The translations under genes and the position numbers were made by a program. 64,000 bases of DNA from contig NZ_JAGQED010000004.1 in the NCBI RefSeq assembly GCF_018304965.1, positions 1 through 64,000 on the forward strand, written 5' to 3'. Below, one piece after another: positions 46,353 through 56,716 of this stretch; the stretch's first letter is position 1, and every line of letters begins with the position of its first letter. Origin of the DNA: Collimonas antrihumi (lineage in GTDB: Bacteria; Pseudomonadota; Gammaproteobacteria; Burkholderiales; Burkholderiaceae_D). Under the pieces are notes generated by a model that worked only from the letters and a program-made list of their open reading frames with translations, ran no database searches and was not told the DNA's origin.

Positions 46353-47396
46353 CTAGCCTGGGAAATTATCCGGTGTCTTGGCTGCAGCACGAGCGCTAGC
46401 CAGCGAGATCACATTGCGCTTGACCAGGTCGGTCAGGTTGCTGTCGAGAGTTTGCATGCCCATGTTACTGCCGGTCTGGATCGCCGAATACATCTGTGCA
46501 ATCTTGCTTTCGCGGATCAGGTTGCGGATCGCCGGCGTACCCAGCATGATTTCATGGGCGGCTACGCGGCCGGAGCCGTCCTTGGTTTTGAGCAGGCTTT
46601 GAGAGATCACTGCTTGCAGCGATTCCGACAACATGGCGCGCACCATTTCTTTTTCTTCGCCCGGGAACACGTCGACGATACGGTCGATGGTCTTGGCGGC
46701 GGAAGAGGTGTGCAGCGTACCGAATACCAAGTGACCGGTTTCGGCCGCTGTCAGCGCCAGCCGGATGGTTTCCAGGTCGCGTAATTCGCCGACCAGGATG
46801 ACGTCCGGATCTTCCCGCAATGCCGAACGCAGCGCATTACTGAACGAATGGGTATGCGGTCCGACTTCGCGCTGGTTGATCAGGCACTTATTCGATTGAT
46901 GGACGAATTCGATAGGATCCTCGATGGTCAGGATATGCGCGTATTCATTTTCGTTGACGTGGTTGACCATGGCCGCCAGCGTGGTCGATTTGCCGGAACC
47001 GGTCGGGCCGGTAACCAGTACCAGGCCGCGCGGCTTCAGCGCCAACTCGGCAAAGATGCGCGGCGCGTTGAGTTGTTCCAATGTCAGGACGGTCGATGGA
47101 ATGGTCCGCAACACGGCGGCAGCGCCGCGATCCTGGTTGAAGGCATTGACGCGGAACCGTGCCAGGCCGGGGATTTCAAACGAAAAATCGCATTCCAGAT
47201 GTTCTTCGTATGCCTTGCGCTGGCCATCGTTCATGATGTCATAGATCATGGAATGCACATCTTTGTGCTCCAATGGCGGCAGGTTGATACGGCGCACATC
47301 GCCATGAACCCGGATCATCGGCGGCAAGCCTGCGGATAGATGCAAATCGGATGCCTTATTCTTCACCGAAAAAGCCAGAAGTTCGGAAATGTCCAT
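46353..47396 (-). CDS. pilT: PilT, type IV pilus twitching motility ATPase
   Basis: 347 residues. Walker A is GPTGSGKST (130-138), the Asp box is ILTIEDPIEFVHQ, Walker B is DVILVGELRDLETI and the His box is TGHLVFGTLHTSSAAKTIDRIVDVFP. PilT powers pilus retraction. The start MDISELLAFSVKNKASDLHLSAG is typical. No pilin or assembly genes are near; they must lie elsewhere if pili are made. Confidence 0.97.
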   Translation of the reverse strand: MDISELLAFSVKNKASDLHLSAGLPPMIRVHGDVRRINLPPLEHKDVHSMIYDIMNDGQRKAYEEHLECDFSFEIPGLARFRVNAFNQDRGAAAVLRTIPSTVLTLEQLNAPRIFAELALKPRGLVLVTGPTGSGKSTTLAAMVNHVNENEYAHILTIEDPIEFVHQSNKCLINQREVGPHTHSFSNALRSALREDPDVILVGELRDLETIRLALTAAETGHLVFGTLHTSSAAKTIDRIVDVFPGEEKEMVRAMLSESLQAVISQSLLKTKDGSGRVAAHEIMLGTPAIRNLIRESKIAQMYSAIQTGSNMGMQTLDSNLTDLVKRNVISLASARAAAKTPDNFPG

Positions 47397-47540
47397 TTAT
47401 AATCCCTGTGCTGTATTTTGTTTGTTGAAAGGCATTTTTTTCTGCCCAGGCACTGTTTGTCAGTTGTTTGCCAGACCAGCCTGGCCATCGTAGCGCAGTG
47501 CTTCGCAAATAATGAAACTTCATAAACGGCGTCTTTTCGC

Positions 47541-47602
47541 GCCAGGCGTCGTTGCAAATCCTCGCGATAGTCTAGCTATCACTCCGGTTTGCGCCTAGCC
47601 TG
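47541..47602. repeat. Long imperfect hairpin in the pilT-yggS gap
   Basis: 47554-47570 and 47576-47592 pair over most of 17 bases, closing on GATAG-TCTAG-CTATC; CAGGC/GCCTG pairing extends it outward. It lies in the 297-bp divergent region between pilT (minus) and yggS (plus). It may be a dispersed palindromic element or a structured leader. No coding sequence is seen in this gap. Confidence 0.5.
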
Positions 47603-47693
47603 ACACAAAAATCCACCATTTCTGAAGCCCCATTACTTACGAAGCACTACACTAGTTAGTAGTTCTTTACGGCAATTTTCAAACTCTCCGATT

Positions 47694-48431
47694 ATGTCCT
47701 TAATGTCCCACAAGTTGCAAGCCGTCCATCGCAGTATTCAGGCTGCGGCTGCTGCGGTGTCGCGCCGGCCTGACAGTGTCGCATTGCTGGCGGTGTCCAA
47801 AACCTTCGGCGCCGAGATGGTGCTGGAAGCGATTGCCGCCGGCCAGCGTGCTTTCGGTGAAAACTACCTGCAGGAGGCGCTGGCGAAAATGGCGGCAGTC
47901 GACCTGGCGCTCAAGTCCGGACCGGATGCCGGTGCTGATGTCTTGCTGGAATGGCATTTTATCGGGCCGATTCAAAGCAACAAGACGCGCGCCATCGCCG
48001 AGCATTTCGACTGGGTGCATACGGTCGACCGCGAAAAAATCGCCCAGCGTCTGTCGCAGCAACGGCCGCCACAGTTGGCGCCGTTGAATATCTGCCTGCA
48101 AGTGAATATCAGCGGCGAAGCGAGCAAAAGCGGCATGGCGCCGTCGGAAGTACTGGATGTTGCGCGCGCCGTGGCGGGATTGCCCGGGCTGATATTACGC
48201 GGCTTGATGGCGATACCGGAGCCAACCGACGATCAACAGAAACAACATGCGGCATTTCGCCAGACCAGGGAATTGCTGACGCAGCTGCAACAGGAACTGG
48301 CAACACCGCAACTGGATACCCTGTCGATGGGAATGTCGGCAGACATGGCGGTGGCGATTGAAGAAGGCGCTACTATCGTGCGCGTGGGCAGCGCAATTTT
48401 TGGGCAACGTGAACCGAATGTGAACAGATAA
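47694..48431 (+). CDS. YggS-family pyridoxal phosphate homeostasis protein
   Basis: 245 residues. The PLP-binding Lys is in LLAVSKTFGAEM near residue 36, and the AFGENYLQEALAKM and WHFIGPIQSNK motifs mark the YggS/PROSC family. These proteins hold PLP and affect amino-acid balance; no enzyme activity is known. It is eight bases before proC, the usual partner. A second ATG at 47703 is an alternative start. No clear ribosome site is seen. Confidence 0.94.
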   Translation: MSLMSHKLQAVHRSIQAAAAAVSRRPDSVALLAVSKTFGAEMVLEAIAAGQRAFGENYLQEALAKMAAVDLALKSGPDAGADVLLEWHFIGPIQSNKTRAIAEHFDWVHTVDREKIAQRLSQQRPPQLAPLNICLQVNISGEASKSGMAPSEVLDVARAVAGLPGLILRGLMAIPEPTDDQQKQHAAFRQTRELLTQLQQELATPQLDTLSMGMSADMAVAIEEGATIVRVGSAIFGQREPNVNR

Positions 48432-48438
48432 GGCAATC

Positions 48439-49263
48439 ATGAACAGCAAACTAAAAATCAGTTTCATCGGCGGTGGCAATATGGCGGCGGCCTTGATCGG
48501 CGGCTTGGCCGGCAAGGTCACCGAGGGCGCAAACATCCATGTGATCGACCTGAACCCGGAAGCCTTGCAAAATCTTGCGCAGCGGTTTGGCGTCAGCACG
48601 GCAACCGAAATCGATGCGGCGGTGAGCGCCAGCGAAGTGATCGTGCTGGCGGTCAAGCCTCAGCAAATGAAGGAAGTGGTGGCCAAATTGCGGCCGCATG
48701 TCACGACCCAGCTGGTGTTGTCGATTGCAGCCGGGATTCGCGCCGTCGATCTGGCGCGCTGGTTGGGCGGTCACGATGCCATCGTACGGTGCATGCCGAA
48801 TACGCCGGCGCTGATCGGCCAGGGAATCACCGGGATGGTCGCCACCGCCGGGGTATCGGAAGAACAACGCGAAACCGCCGATCTTATCTTGCGCGCGGTG
48901 GGCAGCACGGTGTGGCTGGATGACGAAGCGAAGATCGATGCGGTAACGGCGGTATCCGGCAGCGGCCCGGCGTATGTGTTTTATTTTATCGAAGCGATGC
49001 AGCAGGCGGCACAGGAACTGGGTTTGACTGCGCAACAGGGCATCGAACTGGCCAAGGCCACGTTCGTCGGCGCGGCGCAACTTGCGGCGCAATCTTCTGA
49101 GCCGGTATCCTTATTGCGTGAACGTGTCACTTCCAAGGGTGGTACCACTTATGCTGCGTTGACCAGCATGGAGACTGCTGACGTGAAGGGGGCGATCATC
49201 ATGGCTATCAAGGCGGCCGCAGCGCGCGGACAGGAATTGGGCGACGAGTTCGGACGCGATTAA
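48439..49263 (+). CDS. proC: Pyrroline-5-carboxylate reductase
   Basis: 274 residues. Reduces pyrroline 5-carboxylate to proline with NAD(P)H. The nucleotide-binding fold is ISFIGGGNMAAALIGGL near residue 7, and VRCMPNTPALIGQG plus the C-terminal TAVSGSGPAYVFYFIEAM and ERVTSKGGTTYAAL motifs are present. It is downstream of yggS in the same operon. A palindromic repeat follows 11 bases beyond the stop. Confidence 0.96.
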   Translation: MNSKLKISFIGGGNMAAALIGGLAGKVTEGANIHVIDLNPEALQNLAQRFGVSTATEIDAAVSASEVIVLAVKPQQMKEVVAKLRPHVTTQLVLSIAAGIRAVDLARWLGGHDAIVRCMPNTPALIGQGITGMVATAGVSEEQRETADLILRAVGSTVWLDDEAKIDAVTAVSGSGPAYVFYFIEAMQQAAQELGLTAQQGIELAKATFVGAAQLAAQSSEPVSLLRERVTSKGGTTYAALTSMETADVKGAIIMAIKAAAARGQELGDEFGRD

Positions 49264-49274
49264 TTATTGGTTGT

Positions 49275-49369
49275 GTAGGGTGGGCAAGTTTTTTTGCCCA
49301 CGCGGTGCCGAGATAGATATGGCGGTGAATTTGAGGTCACGCGTGGGCAGAAAAACTTGCCCACCCTAT
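49275..49369. repeat. GTAGGGTGGGCA palindromic repeat, copy 6 (95 bp)
   Basis: Left part has GTAGGGTGGGCA followed by AGTTTTTTTGCCCACGCG; right part is GCGTGGGCAGAAAAACTTGCCCACCCTAT. The loops differ from other copies, and the two halves pair across the element (AAGTTTTT with AAAAACTT). Confidence 0.9.
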
Positions 49370-49412
49370 AAAAAACAGCGGCAATCGCATCGCGACTGCC
49401 GCTGTTTTTTTG
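49370..49412. terminator. Bidirectional terminator between proC and the DUF883 gene
   Basis: AACAGCGGCA-A-TCGC pairs with GCGA-C-TGCCGCTGTT around an ATC loop, with an A run on the 5' side and TTTTTTT on the 3' side. It starts at the end of palindromic repeat copy 6 and serves the convergent proC and DUF883 genes. Confidence 0.9.
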
Positions 49413-49462
49413 CCGCCGACAAGCCGTATTCCGGCTCTCGTCAGTTTTTCAGTTTTCAGATT

Positions 49463-49786
49463 TTATTTGCTGCGGCCAATCACCAAGCCAGCCAGCAAAC
49501 CGATGGCGGCTGCCACGCTGACGGCTTTCCACGGATTGTCGCCGACATATTCATCGGTCACATGCGCCGCGTGTTTGGTGTGCGCCACCGCTTTCTTGGT
49601 GGCTTTCGGCAGCTCTGTTTTAGCAGTTTCCAGTGCCGTTTTCAGTTTTTCACGCGCCGAATTGTATTTTTTTTCAGCATGATCATGGGTATCGTCGAGC
49701 AGGTTTTCTGCTTCCTTGATCACGGATTTGAGTTCGCCAGCCAGGTTGTCGCGCATCTCTTTTACGTTGTCGTTGGTAGTAGCCAT
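49463..49786 (-). CDS. DUF883 (ElaB/YqjD-type) small membrane-anchored protein
   Basis: 107 residues. A long charged amphipathic helix region rich in A, K and E (residues 8-75) leads to a C-terminal hydrophobic segment AVSVAAAIGLLAGLVIGR. E. coli relatives (ElaB, YqjD) are inner-membrane proteins that bind ribosomes in stationary phase. The GDNPWKAVSVAAAIGLL pattern is diagnostic. It is a single gene after a terminator. Confidence 0.9.
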   Translation of the reverse strand: MATTNDNVKEMRDNLAGELKSVIKEAENLLDDTHDHAEKKYNSAREKLKTALETAKTELPKATKKAVAHTKHAAHVTDEYVGDNPWKAVSVAAAIGLLAGLVIGRSK

Positions 49787-49878
49787 GTTTGCCTCTTCAA
49801 TGTGGATTGCAGGGAAAGATGTTGCCTAATATACCACCATAAGTTGCGCATCATAAGTTGCGTCTTATTGTTATGCTG

Positions 49879-50733
49879 TTATCTTAACGCGTAATCCAGA
49901 GCTATCCCGCCAAATACCGCCGCCCCCAGCCAGTTATTGTGGCGAAAAGCGGCAAAGCAGCCGGCGCGCTCGCGCGTGCGGATCAAACGGTAGTGATAAA
50001 CGGCGCAACCGGCCGCCAGCAGCATGCCAGCGCTAAACCAGCCACGTAAGCCGAATTGCCAGCCTACAGCAAATATTAATCCCAAACTGAGCGCATAACA
50101 AAGCATGATCGCCAGCACATCGTAACGGCCGAAGGTAATCGCCGAAGTCCGGATGCCGATCTTGAGGTCGTCGTCGCGGTCGACCATGGCGTATTCGGTG
50201 TCGTAGGCGATGGCCCAGAATACGTTGGCCAGCAATAGCAGCCAGGCGGCCGCCGGCACCGTCCCTTGTATGGCGGCGAAACCCATAGGTATGCCGAAGC
50301 CGAAGGCGATGCCGAGATAGGCCTGCGGAATGGCGAAGAAACGCTTGAAGTAGGGATAGCTGCCGGCCACGATCACCGCGATCAAGGACAATTCCTTGGT
50401 CAGCGTATTCAGCGGCAGGATCAATAACAGCGACAGCAGCGTCAGTACGACGGCAACCATCACCGCCTCCCAGGCGGCGATTTTGCCGCTGGTTAGCGGA
50501 CGGTCGGCGGTGCGCTTGACGTGTTTGTCAAAGTCCCTGTCGGCGAAATCGTTGATCGCGCATCCGGCTGAGCGCATCAACGCGGTGCCAACACAGAAAA
50601 TAGCTACCAGGGTCCAGGCCGGTTTGCCGTCGGCGGCCAGCCACAAGGCGGCCAAGGTTGGCCAAAGCAGTAGCAGGATGCCGATCGGTTTGTTGGCGCG
50701 GATCAGCAGGAAATAGAGTTTGAGACGATTCAT
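49879..50733 (-). CDS. ubiA: 4-hydroxybenzoate polyprenyltransferase
   Basis: 284 residues with about eight membrane segments. The two Asp-rich motifs are [20 protein letters not shown] (near residue 67) and [16 protein letters not shown] (near residue 185). UbiA prenylates 4-hydroxybenzoate in ubiquinone synthesis at the inner membrane. It is on the minus strand with oxyR and recG upstream, an arrangement common in betaproteobacteria. Confidence 0.96.
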   Translation of the reverse strand: MNRLKLYFLLIRANKPIGILLLLWPTLAALWLAADGKPAWTLVAIFCVGTALMRSAGCAINDFADRDFDKHVKRTADRPLTSGKIAAWEAVMVAVVLTLLSLLLILPLNTLTKELSLIAVIVAGSYPYFKRFFAIPQAYLGIAFGFGIPMGFAAIQGTVPAAAWLLLLANVFWAIAYDTEYAMVDRDDDLKIGIRTSAITFGRYDVLAIMLCYALSLGLIFAVGWQFGLRGWFSAGMLLAAGCAVYHYRLIRTRERAGCFAAFRHNNWLGAAVFGGIALDYALR

Positions 50734-50874
50734 TGCAGTTTGTGCGATTTAGCGTTGCCGTCAGCCGGCAACGGGTAAGACATGGGTGGGGAAACGACGG
50801 GTATTGGATCGGAGAATGCCGACGGGCGGAAACATTGTCCCGCCGCAGGCATCGGATGCTTATCTCTTACTTGA

Positions 50875-51822
50875 TTAGCCCTCGACAGCAAGCGCATCAT
50901 GCAGCAAGGTCACGCCTTTCAGGCCGCAATCCAGCACTGCCTTTTGCACCGCTTCGATGGCGGCATGGCGGGTAAAGCTTTTACGCCAGACAATCACCAC
51001 CCGGCGCGACGGCCCCGGCGCGGTAAACGGTACGTAACGCAGCATGCCGTCCTTGGCGCCGAGATCGGGCACCGAGGCCTGCGGTAGCACCGTAATGCCG
51101 ATGCCGGAAGCCACCATGTGGCGGATGGTTTCCAGCGACGAGCCTTCAAAAGTGCGGGCGATGCCATCGCCGGCAGTCGAAAAGCGCGACATCTCAGGAC
51201 ATACTTCCAGCACCTGGTCGCGGAAACAATGGCCATTGCCGAGCAATAGCATGGTTTCCGATTTGAGATCCTGGGCGCTGATGCTGGCGCGGTCGGCCCA
51301 GGCATGATGCTTGGGTAACGCTACCACGAACGGTTCGTCGTACAGCGGTTGCACCATGAGGCCATGTTCTGGAAACGGCAGGGCGATAATGGCGGCGTCC
51401 AGCTCACCTTGACGCAGCAGTTCCAGCAGGCGCACGGTGAAATTTTCCTGCAGCACCAGCGGCATCTGCGGCACTTGCTCGATCATGGTTTTCACCAGCG
51501 GCGGCAACAGGTAAGGGCCGACGGTATAGATGATGCCCAGCCGCAGAGGGCCGGCCAGGGGATCTTTGTTCTGGTTGGCGATTTCGCGGATGGTGGCGGT
51601 TTGCTCCAGCACTCGTTCGGCCTGGGCCACAATCTGCGAACCCAGCGGCGTCACTGAAATTTCCGTGCCGCCCCTTTCGAAAATCACAACGCCCAGTTCG
51701 TCTTCCAGTTTCTTGATCGCTACTGAGAGAGTGGGTTGCGCCACGAAACACGCTTCTGCAGCATGGCCAAAATGCTTGACGCGGGCTACCGCGACGATAT
51801 ATTTGAGTTCGGTCAGTGTCAT
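50875..51822 (-). CDS. oxyR: Peroxide-sensing regulator OxyR
   Basis: 315 residues of the LysR family. The HTH is in MTLTELKYIVAVARVKHFGHAAEACFVAQPTLSVAIKKLEDEL. The redox cysteines are at 199 and 208 in GNGHCFRDQVLEVCPE, the same positions as in E. coli OxyR. The ATG at 51822 is the canonical start; the longer frame to 51933 reads through a palindromic repeat and is rejected. OxyR controls peroxide defence, probably including dps (12240) and possibly the peroxidase at 44686. Confidence 0.97.
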   Translation of the reverse strand: MTLTELKYIVAVARVKHFGHAAEACFVAQPTLSVAIKKLEDELGVVIFERGGTEISVTPLGSQIVAQAERVLEQTATIREIANQNKDPLAGPLRLGIIYTVGPYLLPPLVKTMIEQVPQMPLVLQENFTVRLLELLRQGELDAAIIALPFPEHGLMVQPLYDEPFVVALPKHHAWADRASISAQDLKSETMLLLGNGHCFRDQVLEVCPEMSRFSTAGDGIARTFEGSSLETIRHMVASGIGITVLPQASVPDLGAKDGMLRYVPFTAPGPSRRVVIVWRKSFTRHAAIEAVQKAVLDCGLKGVTLLHDALAVEG

Positions 51823-51846
51823 GTTGTTATCTTCGCATATTTTTCC

Positions 51847-51936
51847 GTAGGGTGGGCAGCTCTGCCCACGCGTGAACTCCGATTCACCTACAACGTCGAT
51901 TCCGGCAAAACCTGGGTAAAACCGCTTGCCCACCCT
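51847..51936. repeat. GTAGGGTGGGCA palindromic repeat, copy 7 (degenerate right half)
   Basis: The left half is intact (GTAGGGTGGGCAGCTCTGCCCACGCG is recognisable from 51847), but the right half keeps only CTTGCCCACCCT at its end. It lies in the oxyR-recG gap, ten bases beyond the recG stop codon when read along the minus-strand gene. Confidence 0.85.
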
Positions 51937-51946
51937 GCCGCGCCGC

Positions 51947-54070
51947 TTAAACTTTCAAAAAATCTTCCCGCCCGCCCAGCCAGCGTGCCAGATGGGCGCT
52001 GACGGTGGCCTGGTTGGCCGGTGTCGGATCTTGCAGCAATGTCTGCGCCAGATCGCGGGCACGGTCGACCAGCCACTGGTCGGTGGTCAGGTCGGCGAAG
52101 CGCAACATGGCCTGGCCGGACTGGCGCGCTCCCAGGAATTCACCGGGGCCGCGGATTTCCAGGTCGCGCCGGGCAATTTCAAAGCCATCCGTGGTTTCGC
52201 GCATGGTCATCAGGCGTTGCTTGGCGATGTAACCGAGCGGGCTTTGGTATAACAGCAAGCATACGCTGGCTGCAGAACCGCGTCCAACTCGCCCGCGCAG
52301 CTGATGCAGTTGCGATAGTCCGAAGCGTTCCGCGTGCTCGATCACCATCAGCGAAGCGTTAGGAACATCGACCCCGACTTCAATCACGGTGGTGGCCACC
52401 AGCACATGGCAGACGCCGGCGCTGAAGGCATCCATCACTTCCTGTTTCTCGGCTTGCTTGAGGCGGCCGTGGACCAGGCCGACCCGCAAGTCGGGCAAGG
52501 CCTCCACCAGCATCGCATAGGTTTCGGTCGCGGTTTGCAATTGCAATGCTTCCGATTCTTCGATCAGCGGACAGACCCAGTAGGCTTGGCGGCCGTCCTG
52601 TACCGCCGCATGCACCCGTTCGATCACTTCGTCGCGCCGCATCTGGTCGACCGCTCGGGTGACGATAGGGGTACGGCCAGGCGGCAGTTCGTCGATCACC
52701 GAGATTTCCAGGTCGGCGTAATAAGTCATCGCCAGAGTCCGTGGGATGGGAGTGGCGCTCATCATCAATTGATGCGGCACGACCGCAACCGTGCTTTTTT
52801 CAGCGGCCTCATTACCGCCGTTCTCGGAGGTGGTTTTATTACGTAGCGCCAGCCGCTGGCCAACGCCGAAACGATGCTGCTCATCGACGATCACCAAGCC
52901 AAGTTTGGCAAATTGCACGCTGTCCTGGATCAAGGCATGGGTGCCGATCACCAGCTGTGCTTCACCTGATTCGATCATGGCCAGGGATGCCAGCTTTTCT
53001 TTCTTTTTCAAACTGCCGGTGAGCCAGGCCACGCGCACGCCGAGCGGTTCCATCCAGGCCGCAATCTTGCGGAAATGCTGGTCTGCCAGGATTTCAGTGG
53101 GGGCCATCAGCACGGCTTGATAACCGCTGTCGATGGCTTGCGCAGCGGCCAGGGCGGCAACCACGGTTTTACCGCTGCCGACATCGCCCTGCAGCAGGCG
53201 CTGCATGGGAAATGAGGCGCGCAGGTCGGCACTGATTTCTGCCACCACCCGCTGTTGCGCCTTGGTCAGGCTGAATGGCAGCGTGCCTAGGAATGCGGCA
53301 GACAATTGCCCGATCACCGGCAGCGCACGGGCGTTCTTGGCGCGGCGTGCGACCTGGGCTCGTTTCAATGACAGCTGCTGTGCCAGCAGCTCGTCGAATT
53401 TCATGCGTACCCAGGCCGGATGGGAGCGATCTTCCAGCGCATGCTCGTCGACTTCCGGCGGCGGATTGTGCAGTAGGCGCACCGCCGTTTCGAAGGGCAT
53501 CAATTGCTGTGCTGCCAGTTGTGCCGGCGACAAGGTGTCGCGCCATTCGATGTGTTGCATGGCATCGGCGATGGCTTTGCGCAGGAAAACCTGCGACAAA
53601 CCTTCTCCGGCGGGGTAGACCGGGGTCAGGACGTCCGGCAGCGGCGCGCCTTCCAGCACCACTTTATAATTGGGATGGACCACCTCTGCGCCGAAAAATC
53701 CGTGACGGATTTCGCCACGTGCGCGGACCCGGGTGCCGACCGCCAGCTGTTTGGTCTGGCTGCCGTAGAAATTCAGGAAACGCATTACCAGCTGGCCGCT
53801 ATCGTCGGCAATGGTGACGATCAGTTGCCGCCGCGGCCGGTATTGGATATCGCAGGCGGTGACGACACCTTCAACTTGCGCTACGCTAGTACCCATCATG
53901 CCGGCTTGCTGGATGGCGACCACTTCGGTCTCATCCTCATAGCGCAGCGGCAGGTGCAAAACCAGGTCCATGTCCGAGCGCAGCCCCAGCTTTTCCAGCT
54001 TGCTGGCACGGGTATTTGCAACCGGTGCGGAAGGGGCAGGTGTGGCAGGTTTTCGCTTCGGAGCGGGCAT
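51947..54070 (-). CDS. recG: ATP-dependent DNA helicase RecG
   Basis: 707 residues. Remodels stalled forks and branched DNA. The N-terminal wedge (OB) domain covers roughly residues 30-160; helicase motif I is LLQGDVGSGKTVVAAL, motif II is DEQHRFGVGQR, motif III is MSATPIPRTLAMT, and motif VI region is HQLRGRVGRGSAASVCLLLY. The start MPAPKRKPATPAPSAP is a basic/proline-rich extension. The gene is in line with oxyR downstream. The divergent gene is queA, 202 bp away. Confidence 0.97.
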   Translation of the reverse strand: MPAPKRKPATPAPSAPVANTRASKLEKLGLRSDMDLVLHLPLRYEDETEVVAIQQAGMMGTSVAQVEGVVTACDIQYRPRRQLIVTIADDSGQLVMRFLNFYGSQTKQLAVGTRVRARGEIRHGFFGAEVVHPNYKVVLEGAPLPDVLTPVYPAGEGLSQVFLRKAIADAMQHIEWRDTLSPAQLAAQQLMPFETAVRLLHNPPPEVDEHALEDRSHPAWVRMKFDELLAQQLSLKRAQVARRAKNARALPVIGQLSAAFLGTLPFSLTKAQQRVVAEISADLRASFPMQRLLQGDVGSGKTVVAALAAAQAIDSGYQAVLMAPTEILADQHFRKIAAWMEPLGVRVAWLTGSLKKKEKLASLAMIESGEAQLVIGTHALIQDSVQFAKLGLVIVDEQHRFGVGQRLALRNKTTSENGGNEAAEKSTVAVVPHQLMMSATPIPRTLAMTYYADLEISVIDELPPGRTPIVTRAVDQMRRDEVIERVHAAVQDGRQAYWVCPLIEESEALQLQTATETYAMLVEALPDLRVGLVHGRLKQAEKQEVMDAFSAGVCHVLVATTVIEVGVDVPNASLMVIEHAERFGLSQLHQLRGRVGRGSAASVCLLLYQSPLGYIAKQRLMTMRETTDGFEIARRDLEIRGPGEFLGARQSGQAMLRFADLTTDQWLVDRARDLAQTLLQDPTPANQATVSAHLARWLGGREDFLKV

Positions 54071-54272
54071 ATCGGACTGTGAATGGGTGGCAGAGGGCTG
54101 CAGGGCGTAAAATAGCGGGTTGGCTTATCAAAAGGCACTAACTTTGGCAGCAACTCAGGCATCAAGTCGTTGTATCTCCGCTTAGCGCCGATTTCAGCGT
54201 TTGCCATTGTAAAGCCTATAGCCGTATTGGCAACCAGATAGCCCCGACTGTTATTTCATTATTTATTCGAGC

Positions 54273-55292
54273 ATGCATTCTCTTTCCGATTACGATTTCG
54301 ACCTGCCGCCAGAACTGATCGCGCAAACGCCGCTATCCGAGCGCAGTGCTTCGCGCCTGCTGCATATAGACGGCGAACAATTCATTGACCGTCAGTTTGC
54401 CGACATTGTCGATCTTCTGAACCCTGGCGATCTGTTGGTGTTTAACGATACCCGGGTGCTCAAGGCGCGCTTCTTCGGCGTGAAGGAAACCGGCGGCAAG
54501 GTTGAAGTATTGGTCGAGCGCGTAGTCGATAACCGTACCGTGCATGCGCAGGTACGGGCTTCGAAATCACCGCCGGCCGGCACCAGGATCTGCCTGGCCG
54601 AGGCGTTTGAGGTGGTGGTGGGTGAGCGCGTCGGCGAGTTTTATACATTGGTGTTCCCAGCCGATGTGTTCGAACTGATCGAAGCCCACGGCCGTCTGCC
54701 TCTGCCGCCGTATATCGAGCATGACGCCGATGCCTTCGACGAAACCCGTTACCAAACCGTCTATGCCAAGCATGCCGGCGCCGTGGCGGCGCCCACAGCC
54801 GGCTTGCATTTCGACCAGGCTTTGCTGGAACGCCTGCAGCAAAAGGGCATCGGGTTTGCCTATGTCACGCTGCATGTCGGCGCCGGCACTTTCCAGCCGG
54901 TGCGCAGCGAGAATCTGGCAGAGCACAAGATGCATAGCGAGTGGTATACGATCACTGAAGCCACGGTTGATGCCGTGCGCGCGACCAAGGCTGCCGGCGG
55001 CAAGGTAGTCGCGGTAGGCACTACCAGCTTGCGCGCGCTGGAATCGGCCTCGCAATCCGGCACTTTGCAGGCCGGCAGCGCGGATACCGAGTTGTTCATC
55101 ACGCCTGGCTATACCTTTAAGACGGTTGAGCGTCTGATTACCAATTTCCATTTGCCGAAATCGACCTTGCTGATGCTGGTGTCCGCCTTTGCCGGTTACG
55201 ACTGCATCCGCGCCGCCTACGCCCATGCCATTGCGCAGCGCTATCGCTTCTTCAGCTATGGCGATGCGATGTTGCTTACTAATAACGTTTGA
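54273..55292 (+). CDS. queA: S-adenosylmethionine:tRNA ribosyltransferase-isomerase QueA
   Basis: 339 residues. Makes epoxyqueuosine in the tRNA anticodon wobble position. It begins [67 protein letters not shown], and [25 protein letters not shown] are signature stretches. It precedes tgt by 28 bases, the usual queuosine pair. Confidence 0.97.
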   Translation: MHSLSDYDFDLPPELIAQTPLSERSASRLLHIDGEQFIDRQFADIVDLLNPGDLLVFNDTRVLKARFFGVKETGGKVEVLVERVVDNRTVHAQVRASKSPPAGTRICLAEAFEVVVGERVGEFYTLVFPADVFELIEAHGRLPLPPYIEHDADAFDETRYQTVYAKHAGAVAAPTAGLHFDQALLERLQQKGIGFAYVTLHVGAGTFQPVRSENLAEHKMHSEWYTITEATVDAVRATKAAGGKVVAVGTTSLRALESASQSGTLQAGSADTELFITPGYTFKTVERLITNFHLPKSTLLMLVSAFAGYDCIRAAYAHAIAQRYRFFSYGDAMLLTNNV

Positions 55293-55305
55293 TCCTGATT
55301 ATTGA

Positions 55306-56448
<1,143 letters not shown>

Positions 56449-56561
56449 AGTTGTGAGTGAGGGTGCTAGCACGGGTTACCAGTGCAGGTCGCCAGTACGT
56501 TATTAGTAAGACATCTTAAAAATATGTATTTTTGCAACTATTTTTAGGTAAAACAGTCTAT

Positions 56562-56581
56562 GACAGCTGGTTCCAGCTGTC
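56562..56581. other. Perfect hairpin/palindrome in the tgt-yajC gap
   Basis: GACAGCTGG and CCAGCTGTC form a 9-bp stem with a two-base TT spacer (or 8 bp with a GTTC tetraloop). No T tract follows. It lies in the 268-bp gap after tgt, about 110 bp before the yajC -10 box. It may be an operator or an RNA processing signal. Confidence 0.5.
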
Positions 56582-56671
56582 TAGGTACATGGTGCCGCAG
56601 CAGGCTGAGCTGATTTTCCCGGCAATAAATGGCAACGGGCGACACACAGGCGGTTGTACGCCGCTACCCAA

Positions 56672-56680
56672 TGCTAGAAT
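56672..56680 (+). promoter_or_regulatory. Extended -10 promoter element for yajC-secD-secF
   Basis: TGCTAGAAT combines the TGn extension with a TAGAAT -10 hexamer. TTGTAC (56654-56659) is a possible -35 at a short 15-bp spacing. The predicted start is about 30 bases before the yajC GTG. Confidence 0.45.
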
Positions 56681-56716
56681 GCTGGGCTATTTTCAAACTA
56701 CTACTTGGAGCAACTC

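Noticed and set aside
51823-51933. Extended N-terminus of OxyR
   Set aside because: The extension is translated palindromic repeat; MTLTELKYIV is the canonical OxyR start, and only this start puts the redox cysteines at 199 and 208.
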